In this document: positions 34,628 to 46,472 of the stretch, one piece after another
Layout of the letters: each line of letters opens with the position of its first letter
Position numbering within the stretch: the first letter of the stretch is position 1
Assembly (NCBI GenBank): GCA_004794655.1
Contig: SMMW01000585.1
Location: 7,067,501 to 7,131,500 of the forward strand
Length of the DNA: 64,000 nucleotides
Reading direction: 5' to 3'
Source: Marisa cornuarietis
Taxonomy: Eukaryota; Mollusca; Gastropoda; Architaenioglossa; Ampullariidae
Program-made: the position numbers and the translations under genes
The notes under the pieces: generated by a model
The model's database searches: none
What the model saw: the letters and a program-made list of their open reading frames with translations, nothing else
What the model was told of the DNA's origin: nothing

Positions 34628-34712
34628 TATGTACACAGGAAAACGCCCTTTAACAGTAGGATTTCCACATATTTAGTGAATCAACCGCTTCGAGGTGTTT
34701 TTGTATTTTCTT
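34628..34712 (+). promoter_or_regulatory. Conserved upstream element, unit U3 copy
   Basis: GTACACAGGAAAACGCCCTT, then CACATATTTAGTGAATCAA and TTTTTGTATTTTC, about 325 bp before the E1 ATG. See the U1 copy for the set. Confidence 0.4.
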
Positions 34713-34868
34713 ATTTTCTCATTCCCCCTCTCTTTAAATATTGTTTAGCTATTTAAGCAGTCCTTGCTGTATTTGCTCTTTGGGAGTAACTGATCTGTCC
34801 TTTTATTTAGAAGCAGCAAATAAAAAGGCTGACATTTTCTTCGACTGTGTTGCCAAGTAACTTCAAGC

Positions 34869-34876
34869 TATAAAAA
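34869..34876 (+). promoter_or_regulatory. Candidate TATA box of U3
   Basis: TATAAAAA, 166 bp upstream of the E1 ATG, in the context CAAGCTATAAAAATG. The aligned base string is TATAAAAG in U4 (42391) but CTTTAAGAA in U1 and CTGTAAGGA in U5, the two units with damaged coding sequence. Confidence 0.5.
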
Positions 34877-35034
34877 TGAGCTTAAAAACTTCATTATCGG
34901 TGACAACACTTTACGATTATTTAGTGTCTTAAGTATGAGTGATCGCCATATCTCAATTAAAAAATATTTTATAAGGGGGGCACTTCACGCCTTAAAAAGA
35001 TCAGATACACTTTGTGGTCGTCTTTTCTGCAGAA

Positions 35035-36308
35035 ATGGAACCTGTGTTAGGCATTCATTCAACGGACTCGGAACAATGGAAAAACTGTAGTCAGTGTCTG
35101 TACACAATCACCAGTTCAACGTTGACTGAGAATCAGGAGAGCATTCTAGCTACTAAAGTAAGACAACAACACTAACAAATACTGCCTGCTGCAAATTTTT
35201 GTTTTTATTAAATTTGTATATGACTTAATATCGTTATGTGATGTGTTAAGCCTAAGCCAATTAAAAGCATTTGTTATTATATTGTAATGACCGGAGTACG
35301 ACTATACGACTGCCGCTTCTTTTAAACTTTTTTGTTCTTTGTTTTAAAAGAACTTTCAGAAGCTCGTCTCTTTCCCTGCCCCTATAGTTTTACAATCAGA
35401 GGGAACATTTAAAAAAATCAATTGTCACATCATACAACACAGGTGAGTGAATAAATTATGTGCTATCTTCTCCTTCTACAACTACAACATCTGCAAACCC
35501 TCTTTAAGCCACTCGCGACACAGGGCCTAATATTTAATGTCTCGTAAGAAATGTAATTTACCAAACCTGCTCAAAAGCCTTTAATTACTCTAAATTTTCT
35601 TTTTTATTTATGAAATTATTTCCCTGTAGTACAGTAGTATACCAGAGTACAGTGTTTTTAATATAATTCGGATATGTCTAAAACTTACAGTAAGTTTTAA
35701 GATTTTCCTTCATAAAAAGGCTACATACATGATACAACTATCCAATACTTTTACGCTGCCAAAAAGGAATTTTCCACATGCTTGACCGATCCAGCATTGA
35801 ATCCGCGACCTTTATCTTAAAAAGTCATTGAAATAACCACGTGACTAACGTAAACTCCTTCCGTTTTACGTCTTGTACCTCACACAAGCGACCTTTTCTT
35901 TTGTCATGTCAAGATTTACGAGAGCATCATGGCGGTCATGTGCTGGATCATGATTCCTTTTCTTCTGTTCCTGGGAATCCCCGGCAACACGCTGAGCGCC
36001 ATGGTGTTCTACAGGCAGGGTCTTCGAGAGAGAATCAACGTCTGTCTCTTCACCCTGGCGCTGGCTGACCTCGTCAACGTTATCGTCCTGTTCCTTACGT
36101 ATTTCGAAATGCGAGTGAGAAGACACTTTAATCCAGACTCCTGGTTCACAGTCTATTTGGGTGGTAAGTGCTGTTGATACAATACAATGCATCTTTATTT
36201 CTCCACAACGGCAATTCCAGATAGTTACTAGCAGTAATTCATACATATATATATACATATATATAATATAAAAGCTATAATACGTACATATACATGTTGA
36301 AATAATTC

Positions 36309-36343
<35 letters not shown>

Positions 36344-38346
36344 CACACACTAACACATTCCCAACAACAGAAACACAGTTGGTGACCTTAGGTCACCTCA
36401 GGCTAGTACAAGATCCCGGCCAGTAGAATTGATCAAGTGAATGACAACTGGAATGAATGAATTGCGGTGACAATTGATTTTGCAAACAGGCATCGCGTAC
36501 CTACGGCCAGATCGCAAGAGTGAAAACTCACATGTCAAGACATGATCCGAAATAGAGAGGATACGGGATATCTTCCTCAGGATTTGCAGATGATAGAAGG
36601 CTACCAAGTCCCTCTCCCTGATTCCGGTGATCTTAGATATTAAAACAAGACTATTCCTGGTCCCTAGAGAGAGGTTGTGGAACCAGTAGATGAAAGAAAA
36701 AGTGGTGAGACTTTCAATGAAGGACTGATAACCGAGTGAGGATGACAGAGCTGACAGAGAAAGATTTGAATTTCCGTAGGAGGCACAGGCGTTGTTGTTT
36801 CTTACGGAGGAACATGTCAGTGTTGATGTCCCATTTAAGCTTGTTATCATGGTACCATGATGTTTCTATGCTAACTGTTTTGTTAGTGAGACTTATTTAG
36901 CAGTCAACGCCCTTTGACTTAAAATCGCTTTTCTGTGAGTCCAGAAATGTGCATTAGTCCAAAATATACAACCAAAGCACTTTGATAGATGAATACTTTT
37001 CATTTCGTAATATGCTTAATCTTTTCCAGTTAACGAGTTATAAAAGTACAGGGTATGTGCATTGTTACTGATTTAGGAGTAACCAGCGTCGAGTGGGTAT
37101 CGCAGTTCCTGTCGGCTGTGATCGCCTGTGAGCGATGTTTCTGTGTCGTCAGTCCCCTCCACGCCAAGCGGCTGCTCAAGACGTCCACCATGACCGCTGT
37201 TGTCGTCGTCTGCTGTGTCGTGCTGATCGCAGGAATATGTGTTATCGTGATTCCCAAGCAAGCCGTCGCTTTTGTGTACGATCCATCTACCAACAGCACC
37301 AAGTCCATCCTGATAGTGACAAAGTGAGGATATTGGACACGTTAATAATAATAATTAAAGTTCTAAAGCACAAAGCCCTGGATACAAAATACTACATCAA
37401 TGACCGACATCAACAATACTCATACCAAAAACATAAGAGCTAGAAAACAGAAAACTGCACGACAAAAAGCGCATGGATAAAGAATTAAGTGGGCTGAACA
37501 GTACTCTTAAAGAGATGGCTTTTGAGAAAGGATTTGAAGTCTTCAAAATCAACAGCGTGCATAGAAATGTGGATGCTTTTTAAGCCTGATTTTCACACTG
37601 TTTTTTCTCATAATGAGGCGTGTCTGGGCCTTGGCGTAAAGTCATAAACTGATTCTCTTCTGTCACTATAACAGAATTAATTATAGCTTATGTTTAATAA
37701 ACAGAGAGTAATGTGTAATTGAAGTTACTTAACATACATATAGACTTTACGGAGGGCCAAGCCTGAAAGTATTAAAGAAGTTATGGACTTTAAAATCGAA
37801 ATTATTTTTCCTATATTCAAACACGAATACAGTAAAAGCAACTCGATGACATTGCTTTCTTTGTCGTTTTTCAGGTATTATACGGACAATAAGAAAATCA
37901 TTGACATTTTTGACATCATTATCTACTCCACGGCACTACCGATCACGTTCTTCACTGCAATATTGATCTGTACTGTTATTACTGTCACGAGACTACACGC
38001 AGTTGTAAAACAGAGAACGTCGATGACAAACGCGACGACTGGGGAAGAAAAGTCTGTACATCTTGGTACTAGCATGTCGAGTAAGGAGGTAGCAGTAACC
38101 CGTATGTTGATTGGGAATTCTGTTCTGTTTCTCGTGTGTATGACACCCAACGTTGGTGTTCAGATCTTCTCTCTTCTGCTACGAGAGCTAAATTCCACCA
38201 GAATTTACTTCACTCTGAATTCTGTGCTGTGGTCTTTTGTTTTCATGTGTCGTGGAGTCCGCTCCTCAATACATTTTTGTGTTTATTACATCATGGGCTC
38301 AAGGTTTAGAGAGTCTGTACACAGTTTTTGTGAGAACGTCCAGTGA
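35035..38346 (+). CDS. GPCR unit U3: complete chemosensory-type class A receptor, 363 aa
   Basis: Four exons: E1 35035-35157, E2 35914-36163, E3 37077-37323, E4 37875-38346, with phases 0, 1 and 2, GT donors throughout and AG acceptors. The frame is open from ATG to TGA. Residues 1-41 form an extracellular N-terminus without a signal peptide, with an NCS glycosylation site at 17. TM1 includes GIPGN (N66), TM2 ALADL (D93), and TM3 ends ACERCF (E143-R144, in place of DRY). TM5 holds P229, TM6 CMTPNVG, and TM7 ends HFCVYYIMGSRFRES. It matches molluscan chemosensory-receptor-like GPCRs in layout: short loops, VYY-x-M-x-S-x-F-R after TM7. The C-tail ends early (SFCENVQ) because 11 bp are missing relative to U2; the U2 tail sequence continues downstream in another frame. 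A TATA box and the conserved element precede E1. It probably couples to a G protein at the plasma membrane; the ligand is unknown. Confidence 0.85.
36308..36342. repeat. CT/CA microsatellite
   Basis: CT then CA tract in intron 2 of U3, orthologous to 24809-24841. Confidence 0.9.
36370..36850 (-). mobile_element. LINE reverse-transcriptase C-terminal fragment in intron of U3
   Basis: The minus-strand frame 36850-36398 contains YQSFIESLTTFSFIYWF, ISKITGIRERDL, ILSISDHVL, SEF-like CEFSLLRSGRRY and NSFIPVVIHLIN, in the order known from the C-terminus of fish and invertebrate Rex/Jockey-type non-LTR ORFs. It is only the last part of the ORF, antisense within intron 2. The homologous fragment in U2 (24850-25330) is more decayed. 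Confidence 0.7.
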
Positions 38347-39495
38347 CAAGTCTTGGATGAATGGCGTTACAAGAGAATCAAACCAAGTGTCTACACACAG
38401 GGCCTTTGAGTAATTATAATACCCGGTTCGTTAAAGTGAGAAACCTTAATCCGTAGTCTTTGAGCGGTATTATCGTCACAAACTAATGCTGCATCCCCCA
38501 CATTCGAGAAAGCAATGACAATAAATTTGAAAGTGATGTTTGAAATATGAATAAGATTATGTGAAAGACATCTTTGTCAAAATGCACTTCGTAACAACAG
38601 CATCTTAGCTGTGGACGGAAAATACGAAATGGTATATATATATATAATTTGACTATTTATAATATTTCAAGCTAAGGCTATCCGTGCAAGTTATAGTGGA
38701 TGGTGTAAGGTCGCATGAAGAGTACACAGATCTGTGAAATTAGATGGATCGTAGTCATAGACGAGTCGACAAGGGTGGAAGAATAAATGAAGACAGATGA
38801 AGCTACTGACCTTCGAGGATAGATGATCGATGAATATACGAGAATCATTTACTTTTAAGTAAAAACTGAGAATTTTGAGAGAATCTATTAGCATGGACAG
38901 CAGGATGATTGATTAAGATGGATAAATCGATAAGGATGGAATGACCGATGAAGAAGGACTGATTATCAATAAAGATGGCTAGTAGATAAGGATGAAATCG
39001 TTAATCCTTTATCTCATCTAGGCAACAATTAAAGCTCGTTGTAGTGTGCCAACAACACGCTTCTCTGACGTACCAAAGCTACAACGGTTGCTACGGCAAC
39101 GTCACTTCCTAATAGCACAGAATTACTGACCCAAGTTTGGTCTTAAATAGCTGCAGTCCTTTCCACCCGATATTGATGCTCTTGGAGAGCATTTAGTAAG
39201 TGTCCTGTCGTTCTGAAGCCAATGTGATTTTTTAAGAAAGCATATTTTAAGTTTTATGAAGCCAGATTTTTTCCCCTTGATATTAACTTTCTGTGAATTT
39301 CCTGCCCCAGCACACACCCTTTTACTCTCCCATCCCATTTGTAGCGACATAAAACGGGTAAACGTTCACCAAACAAATTTAAACTCAGGAACATTATCAA
39401 CAAGCATCACACCGTAACTTGAAAATGAAATTTATTTTCACTGACATCAATCATCAGCTGCTACTTTTAAAAAAGTATTTTAAAAACCTGTAAAA
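38347..39495. other. 3' flank of U3
   Basis: Near-identical to the U2 3' flank, beginning with the former C-tail coding sequence left untranslated after the frameshift. Contains a (TA)n tract (38633-38646) and the ATCGAT-rich degenerate repeats (38680-39000). No gene. Confidence 0.6.
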
Positions 39496-39509
39496 AAGAC
39501 AATTACGAT

Positions 39510-39878
39510 TGTTTGTGTGTGTGTGTTTCTGTGTGTGTGTGTGTGCTTGTGCGTGTGTTTTAAAGAGCATACACTGCAATTTATGTGAATGTGTGTGTTT
39601 GTGTGTGTGTGGCGTTTTAGACAGTATAAAGTGCAGTGTGTGTGTGTATGTGTGTGTGTGTGTGTGTTTTAAAGAGTATGAAGTGCAGTGTATGTATATG
39701 TATGTGATTTCGAGAGTATAAAGGGGAATGTGTGATTGTGTTTGTATGTTTGTATGTGTGTGTGTGTGTGTGTGGTGTGTTTTAGAGAGTGCAGTGTATG
39801 TGTATCTATGTATGTATCTATGTATGTGTGTATATATGTGTGTGTTTTAGATGGTATAAAGTAAAGTTTATCTGTACT

Positions 39879-39921
<43 letters not shown>

Positions 39922-40085
39922 TTAGACTAGGAAGTGCAGTGTGTTTGCATGTGTGTGGGTGTATGTGTGTGTTTTAGAGTGTAAGAAGTGCAGTTTATGT
40001 GTGTGTATGTGTGTGTGTGCATCTGTTTGTGTGCATGTGTGTGCATGGGTTGGTGTGTTGTAGAGAGTATGAACAGCAGTGTATT
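39510..40085. repeat. GT minisatellite with conserved spacer (U3 copy)
   Basis: The same compound repeat as 28243-28660 but longer: about ten spacers near TTTTARAGAGTATRAAGTGCAG separated by variable GT runs. ORFs here read Val-Cys repeats and are artefacts. Confidence 0.85.
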
Positions 40086-40089
40086 CGTG

Positions 40090-42180
40090 AGTTAAGTAAT
40101 CGAATGAGAATAAAAAAGTGAGCGTACCATTGAGGTCTTCAAAAATTGATGAACACAATTACAGTATTCACAGTATGACGAGGCTTTTGTAACCGTTTTT
40201 AGCAAACATTGAATAATCGACAATAATTTTCTGTCAGGGCATGATAAAAATAAATATACTTGCCTATTAGACGCGAATAATTTTAAGACAATGTACAGCA
40301 CATGTAATTGTATTTGTATGCAGTGTTTGCTCGCAGCATGCAATTCTGAACACGAAATATAATCGTGTGATAAGGTAAATTATACAGCAAAGGTAAAGAA
40401 TATTTCAAACGATCTAACAGGGATGGGTGGGGATGAGAAAATGACAAGAGTCACGTCACTCGCATGCATTATTTGATCAGTCAGGCATTTAGAGAGAGTT
40501 ATAAATGGTCATCAAGTGGGGTTGCCAGCAGTAAGACTCCAGAAACGTCCAAGTGATTTTGCTCAATTTTCACAGATTGTCGTTTATTATCTTCCAACAT
40601 CGTTTTTACGTACTTAAAATTGCTTTATGTAGTTTGTAAAGAACAATGAATTAATATCTTTTTCCTCTCACGTCTTCATGATACATGAGCAAGGAAGAGA
40701 AGGTTATCAGCATAAATATCAGCAAGAACAAGGCACACATTATGATAACGGTATCAAGATGTGACATAAAATTGTTTTTTTTTTATCTTGCGCCTTTAGT
40801 TTGCTATCTTCAAGAACCATCCTCAATCTTGCATTTCACATAAAAGGCCTTAATCACAGACGCTGATGTTTATTGTCTATTGTTTATTTAATTTACTTTA
40901 AATGCAATTTAAAATGTTACTGTCTATATGATGAGGAGGAGACGCAAAAGCTTACACTGTTTTCAGCACTAAGAGAAAGAAGAATCATTTATAGGGGAAA
41001 ATGAAAAATCTGCGAGCAGTTGTCCGTTTTATGGAATCAAGTTTAGCAGTTGAAATAGCTGGCTTGTATTTTGTCCCTGACAAACCACGAAGGTTATAAT
41101 GGGGTGAGGGAGAGCTTGGCGATATGACAATGTCTCTTAAGCATCTAGCAACATACAATTAAGTTGTTCGGTCACTTAGCCATGATGACAGTTGACCAGC
41201 CAAAATTCAGAATTTACACTCGATGATTCTCTAACCCACGAGCAAGATGACCCTTCCTACTCATGAAGATCATTACAAAATATGACCTTACTGTGGCCAG
41301 ACCATCAGTCCCCATCTCACATTCAAATGCCAACGACACCACAGGGTAGCAGTGGAAGACAATAAAGAGAGATAAGAATCTTACATTGAACATCAGAAAG
41401 AAAACGTTCTTAGAGACGTGCGTTGTCGTAATGAGCTGTTACAGTTACTCTGCTTTACAATGATGAGATATTTCATAATGATTAACAGTTCAGAGAACGT
41501 TAGCTAAAAACAAATGCAGACAGGAATTTTTCCCTCAGTATTTCAATCCCAAAATACGATGTTAATACAGACCAGCAGTGTGGATACAAAATGACTCTTT
41601 CTTAGTGAAGCATGTTGCCTGATAGAACACGCGAGTGAAGTTTGTGTTCCCAGATCGTAAAGAAATATCACAGTAATTTATTGTCATGCCTATAAGAGAG
41701 AATGTGTGGGTGTGTGTGTGCACACGCGCACGGCTCTTTGTAAGGCAACACACACACACACACACACACACACACGCGCACACACACACACACACACACA
41801 CCACAAAATACAAAAACACAGACAGAGCATTCTTATTGCTTGCCCTCATGCTATCCCAGTTTGATCATTAAAATTTATAATAATTTTATCTTTTTTCTCT
41901 CTTTCTATATATTTACCTTTACCTTTTACACGCACACATATACCATAACAAATGTCGGAAGTGTTGCAATGGACGTATATTTTTGTAAAAGTATACGTCT
42001 TCGACATACAAGTGTTTTAATTATTACTTAAATGTCTTTAAAAAATGCCGAGCTTTCACGAAATTTTCTTATTTTAAAAGAACATCTAAAATAAAGCGTA
42101 CATTTCTACCGCCTTCCGCGAAAATACAAAATTGCTCATTAGAACTAGGCACATGAACCTCAATGATGAGTAATTAACGT
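40090..42180. other. Flank between U3 and U4
   Basis: Matches 28690-30448 and then 30995-31155, apart from the insertion with the foreign GPCR fragment. GT/CA tracts lie at 41704-41722 and 41749-41800. No gene. Confidence 0.55.
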
Positions 42181-42183
42181 TGG

Positions 42184-42272
42184 TGAACAGAAAAACGCCC
42201 TCTAATACCAGCCTCGTGACATTCCCCCGTACTTAACGCATCAATCGCTACATTGGATTTTCGTATTTTTTT
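42184..42272 (+). promoter_or_regulatory. Conserved upstream element, unit U4 copy
   Basis: AACGCCCTCTAATACCAGCC, then a CGTACTTAACGCATCAATCG core and GGATTTTCGTATTT, about 295 bp before the E1 ATG. Confidence 0.4.
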
Positions 42273-42390
42273 ATTTACTGTTTATGCTTCTTACGATTAG
42301 CTCATGTGTTTTTTTAAATTTAGGAGCAACAGACAAAGGGGATAGTATATGGAATTTTTTTTTGGACTGTGCTGTCAGTCAGCCTCCAAC

Positions 42391-42398
42391 TATAAAAG
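42391..42398 (+). promoter_or_regulatory. Candidate TATA box of U4
   Basis: TATAAAAG, 174 bp upstream of the E1 ATG, aligned with the U3 TATA box. Confidence 0.5.
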
Positions 42399-42564
42399 GT
42401 GCTGACAGTCTTTATCCTCAAATTATTTAACGACTTCAGAGTTTGGTTTGGTGTGACTTCGTTGAATGCTACATCATACAGACATGACCGTTATTCTAAG
42501 AAAGCTTTAGCGTGTGAACATTCTGAGATACACTCTGTGGTTATCTGCAACAGCACTAAGAGAA

Positions 42565-45500
42565 ATGAAACCTGAGTTTGAAATTAATTCAGCAGATCCG
42601 GAGCCATGGGAAAAGTACAGTGAGAGTCGGTTCCCAATCACTAGTTCAACACTCACTGAGAATGAGTCAAACATTCTATCTGCTGAAGTAAGAGAACCAT
42701 AATGACATAAATATCATAAATGATATATTGCCAGCCACCTAATTCAGTATTTAAACGTATTGATAAATGTTCTTACACGAGGCTTAGTATTTAATGTCAC
42801 TCATGTAATGTATTATGTCTAAGGTAAGCAAAAACATTAATTTCTTTATTATCTTGTAACGACACGAGTACGGAGTATTGGTGTCTGCTGATTTCTTTAA
42901 GATTTTTATTTTTTTTTGTTTAATAAACCTTTTTGCAAGCTTGTACTAACACTTGCTCAAATAGAATTACAATCAGGAGAATATTTTTTTAACGAAACAA
43001 CTTAGGTGAGTAGATTAAAATGATTTTCTTCTTCTTCTCCTCTTAAGCATTTAAAATTCGTTTAATCTCCTTAAGTTTAATGTTTAATATAAAAATTTCA
43101 TGTACATTATGCTTGTTACCTTACAAGATTTTTAAAAAATTTCATTAACATGTGCTACACTACTGCACCAGAGAACAGTGTTGCTTAATTTTTGATTAGC
43201 CTAAGACTTCCAGCGATTTTTTTTTAGTTTAAAATGGTTTTGTAACTTTCCTTAACCCCATATGTTTCAAATCAGTAGATTATTTCAACTTAAACAAAAA
43301 AAGGAAGCGAAATAATATTTTTGTTTTTTCCATTACTTTCTTCCTCCTCTCACTAGATCCGTCGCTTTTGTCTAAACAGTCTCAGAATGATGCTAATTGA
43401 GAAGTACAGATAAACGTCGTGCAAAAATTAATATAAACAATTATTTGTAACTATCTACACTACACTTTAGACTGCACAAATGGATTTTACGACGATCCAG
43501 TACTTTGATAAAGTAAATAAAGGATTCTGTAACGCTTGAGGTTCGATTTTAACCTTGAAAGTTCAGTGGATTAGCCACGTGACTACCTTAACTTCCTTCC
43601 ATTGTACGTATTGAGCTTCACACACCCGACTTTTCCTTTTGTCTCATCAAGATTTATGAGATCCTCATGGCAGCCATGTGCTGGATCATGATTCCGTTTC
43701 TTCTGTTCCTGGGAATCCCCGGCAACACGTTGAGCGCCATGGTGTTCTACAGGCAGGGTCTTCGAGAGAGAATCAACGTCTGTCTCTTCACCCTGGCGCT
43801 GGCTGACCTCGTCAACGTCATCTACCTGTTCCTTATGAATGTCGAGGACCGAGTGAGAAAACACGTTAATCCAGACTCCTGGTTCACAATAATTCAATTA
43901 GGGGGTAAGTGATGGCGGTGTTTCTCTTACGTTTCACCTATTTTGTTGACGAGTTTTAGAAATGATGGCCAGACCATTTAGACAGGATACAAATCACTTA
44001 TTGCTTTAGACTCTTGCGATGAAAGCACAAGCCTTGTAGTTTGATGGTCGAATACCTTTCCATCATTTTTGCATTTTAATATCATTTACAAGACGATTTT
44101 CTGTGATGAAACAGTGAAAATATTTTATTATTTGGTATTGTTACGCATTAGGTGTAAAGAGCGCCGAGCGAGCATCGCAGTTCTTGTCGGCTGTGATCGC
44201 CTGTGAGCGATGTTTCTGTGTCGTCAGTCCCCTCCACGCCAAGCGGCTACTCAAGACGTCCACCATGACCGCTGTTGTTGTCGTCTGCTGTGTCGTGCTG
44301 ATGGCAGGAATGTGTGTTATCGTGATTCCCAAACACGCCGTCGGTTTGATGTACGATCCGTCTGCCAACATCACCAAGTCGATTCTGACAGTGACAAAGT
44401 AAGAGGATGGGCCACGTCACATAACCAAACATGTGTTACGTGAGAAAGCAGGTTGTCTGTGACATCGCAAAGTAAGACATGTCACATAAAAAGAGTTTTT
44501 GACAATAATACAAGTTCTGTTAGTTTTTAAACCAGATATGTATGATGTCTTCGAATGCTTTCATGCCTATTAGCCGTTTCTAAAACTATTCCACTTTAAA
44601 AACAGATTTTTCGTTCTCATTTATTATTCGGTTTACATAACAAGCAAAACATATTTGCCTAATAAAAATAACATTAACGGATGGAGAAGAAAAAGAAGAG
44701 ATCTTTACAACGACAGTTATGCCGCATACCATACAAACTTCGAGATACAATAGATACAATGCCTAGAACCCTTATAATTAACTAAACCACAATAGTTATT
44801 GAAATTCTCAGAAATGGTTACGATTACCTTGGCTAGGAAAAGCTCGCCTTTACACAACTCAGTAACACTACAACCCAAACGTACACATCTTGGGTGATAA
44901 TTCTGATCTTTGACAAAACTTTCTATACAAATAAAGTCATATTAGAAAAGCTCTTAGCAGAACCCTCACTTAATCCAGATATCGCAATTGGTGGAAAGAG
45001 CTTTATTTTTAATTTGTGATTAGCAAAACGTTTGTCTAACTTGTCTGGTGTTGGAGACTTACTTTACAAAAAGAATGCATTCTTTACATACAATTATTTT
45101 TAACATCCTTACGAAATAAATAAAAACTTTGTATAATTTATGAGGTGTGTAGAATCAGTCAAAACGTGTTTAACGAAAAATAAATGACGACGGCGAAAAA
45201 GTTCAAAGACCTGTTATCATACATTATATGCTAGATAATATAAACCTGTATGTTGTAAAAATGGAATAAGAAACTGGTGCGAGTTAAATTTTGAAAAATG
45301 TTTTTAATCTTAAAATAAGTAAAATGCAAGGAATTTAATGTAAATGGTACCAGGTCTGAGTTGTGCGCAGAATATTGGACACAATTATTATTAAAATTAT
45401 TATTTTAAAAAAGCAAAATCAAAAGAAATAGTATTTTTACAGTTTGAAAACGTTTCTAAAATATTCAAGAATTTTAAAATTCGTTAGGAAATAGAGTCAA

Positions 45501-46472
45501 TAGTAAACGTAACAATATTAAAGCTAAACAAATTACACTTAGAAAGTGATTTCAACGTAGCAATAACGATAAAACAGGACTTAATTAGAGTTGTTTTTTA
45601 AACCTGTCTAGCCAATTTTACATCCAAATAGTACATGTAGTATTTTTTATCTCTCTTTTTTTGTAACAATCGGGAGACTTAAGTCCATAGGGATGGAGAA
45701 AGTGTGTATTTTTTACTTCAATTTTATGTGGACTTATTTAAACTTTTACCAAAACTTGTTTATTTATAACCTTGTGCATATCATATATAAGGTTCCACTT
45801 TTAATAAAAGTCTCATAAGAAATAAAAAAGTGACATTTTTTATTGAGAACTTATTGAAATTCAAAATGAAATTGTTTGCAATTTATTCGAATTTAAACAT
45901 TAAGAGCGTTCTTGATGAAATAGATTTCCTTCACATCTTTCAGATACTATACGGATAACAAGAAAATTATCGACATCTTCGATATTATTGTGTATTCCAC
46001 GGCACTGCCAATAACATACTTTATAGTCATTGGGATCTGCACTTCCATCACCGCTATGATACTCCATGCAGCTGTCAAACAGAGAAAGTCGATGACAAAC
46101 GTGACGACTAGGGCTCAAAAGACTGTAGACCTCGGTACTAGAATGTCGAGCAAAGAGGTCGCAGTAACCCGCATGTTGATTGGAACATCTGTTCTGTTTC
46201 TAATGTGTATGATGCCCAACGTTGGTGTTCAGATTTTCTCTCTCTTGCTGGGAGAGTTAAACTTTACTAACCCGTATTTTACCCTGAATACCACGCTGTG
46301 GTATTTTGTCTTCATGTGTCGCGGCATTCGCTCCTCAGTAAACTTCTGTGTTTATTACACCATGGGTTCAAAGTTCAGAGAGTCAGTAAACAGTTTTTTT
46401 CGGTGTATCGGAAGAACTTTAAATGAAAAATCCGTGCTTGATGAGGTCACTAGAGACTCATATTCCTTGTAG
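42565..46472 (+). CDS. GPCR unit U4: complete chemosensory-type class A receptor, 383 aa
   Basis: Exons E1 42565-42687, E2 43652-43904, E3 44152-44398, E4 45944-46472, phases 0, 1 and 2. The spliced frame is 383 codons plus stop with no break. The start is chosen by alignment with the ATG in U1 and U3; an in-frame ATG at 42514 would add 17 residues. E1 reads MKPEFEINSADPEPWEKYSE and lacks the NCS site of U1 and U3. E2 has GIPGNTL and ALADL, and is one codon longer before the donor. E3 begins KSAERASQFLSAV, unlike the EWVSQFL of the others, then ACERCFCVVSPL. E4 has IVYSTALPIT, CMMPNVG and FCVYYTMGSKFRES, with a full tail (FRCIGRTLNEKSV...). E2 and E3 are almost identical in DNA to other units while E4 differs at many silent sites. 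It appears to be the best-preserved gene of the array. Ligand unknown. Confidence 0.87.
44403..45930. other. Intron 3 of U4
   Basis: About 1.5 kb of AT-rich intron between E3 and E4, longer than in U2, U3 and U5. No transposon or ORF recognised. Confidence 0.6.

Noticed and set aside
34740..35455. A possible extra small exon between E1 and E2 (segment ending ACAACACAGGTGAG at 35400-35452, with similar ones at 14011-14062 in U1 and 42970-43010 in U4)
   Set aside because: The segment lengths would be 55, 52 and 41 bp, which shift frame differently, whereas E1 and E2 join directly in phase 0. Treated as conserved intron sequence.
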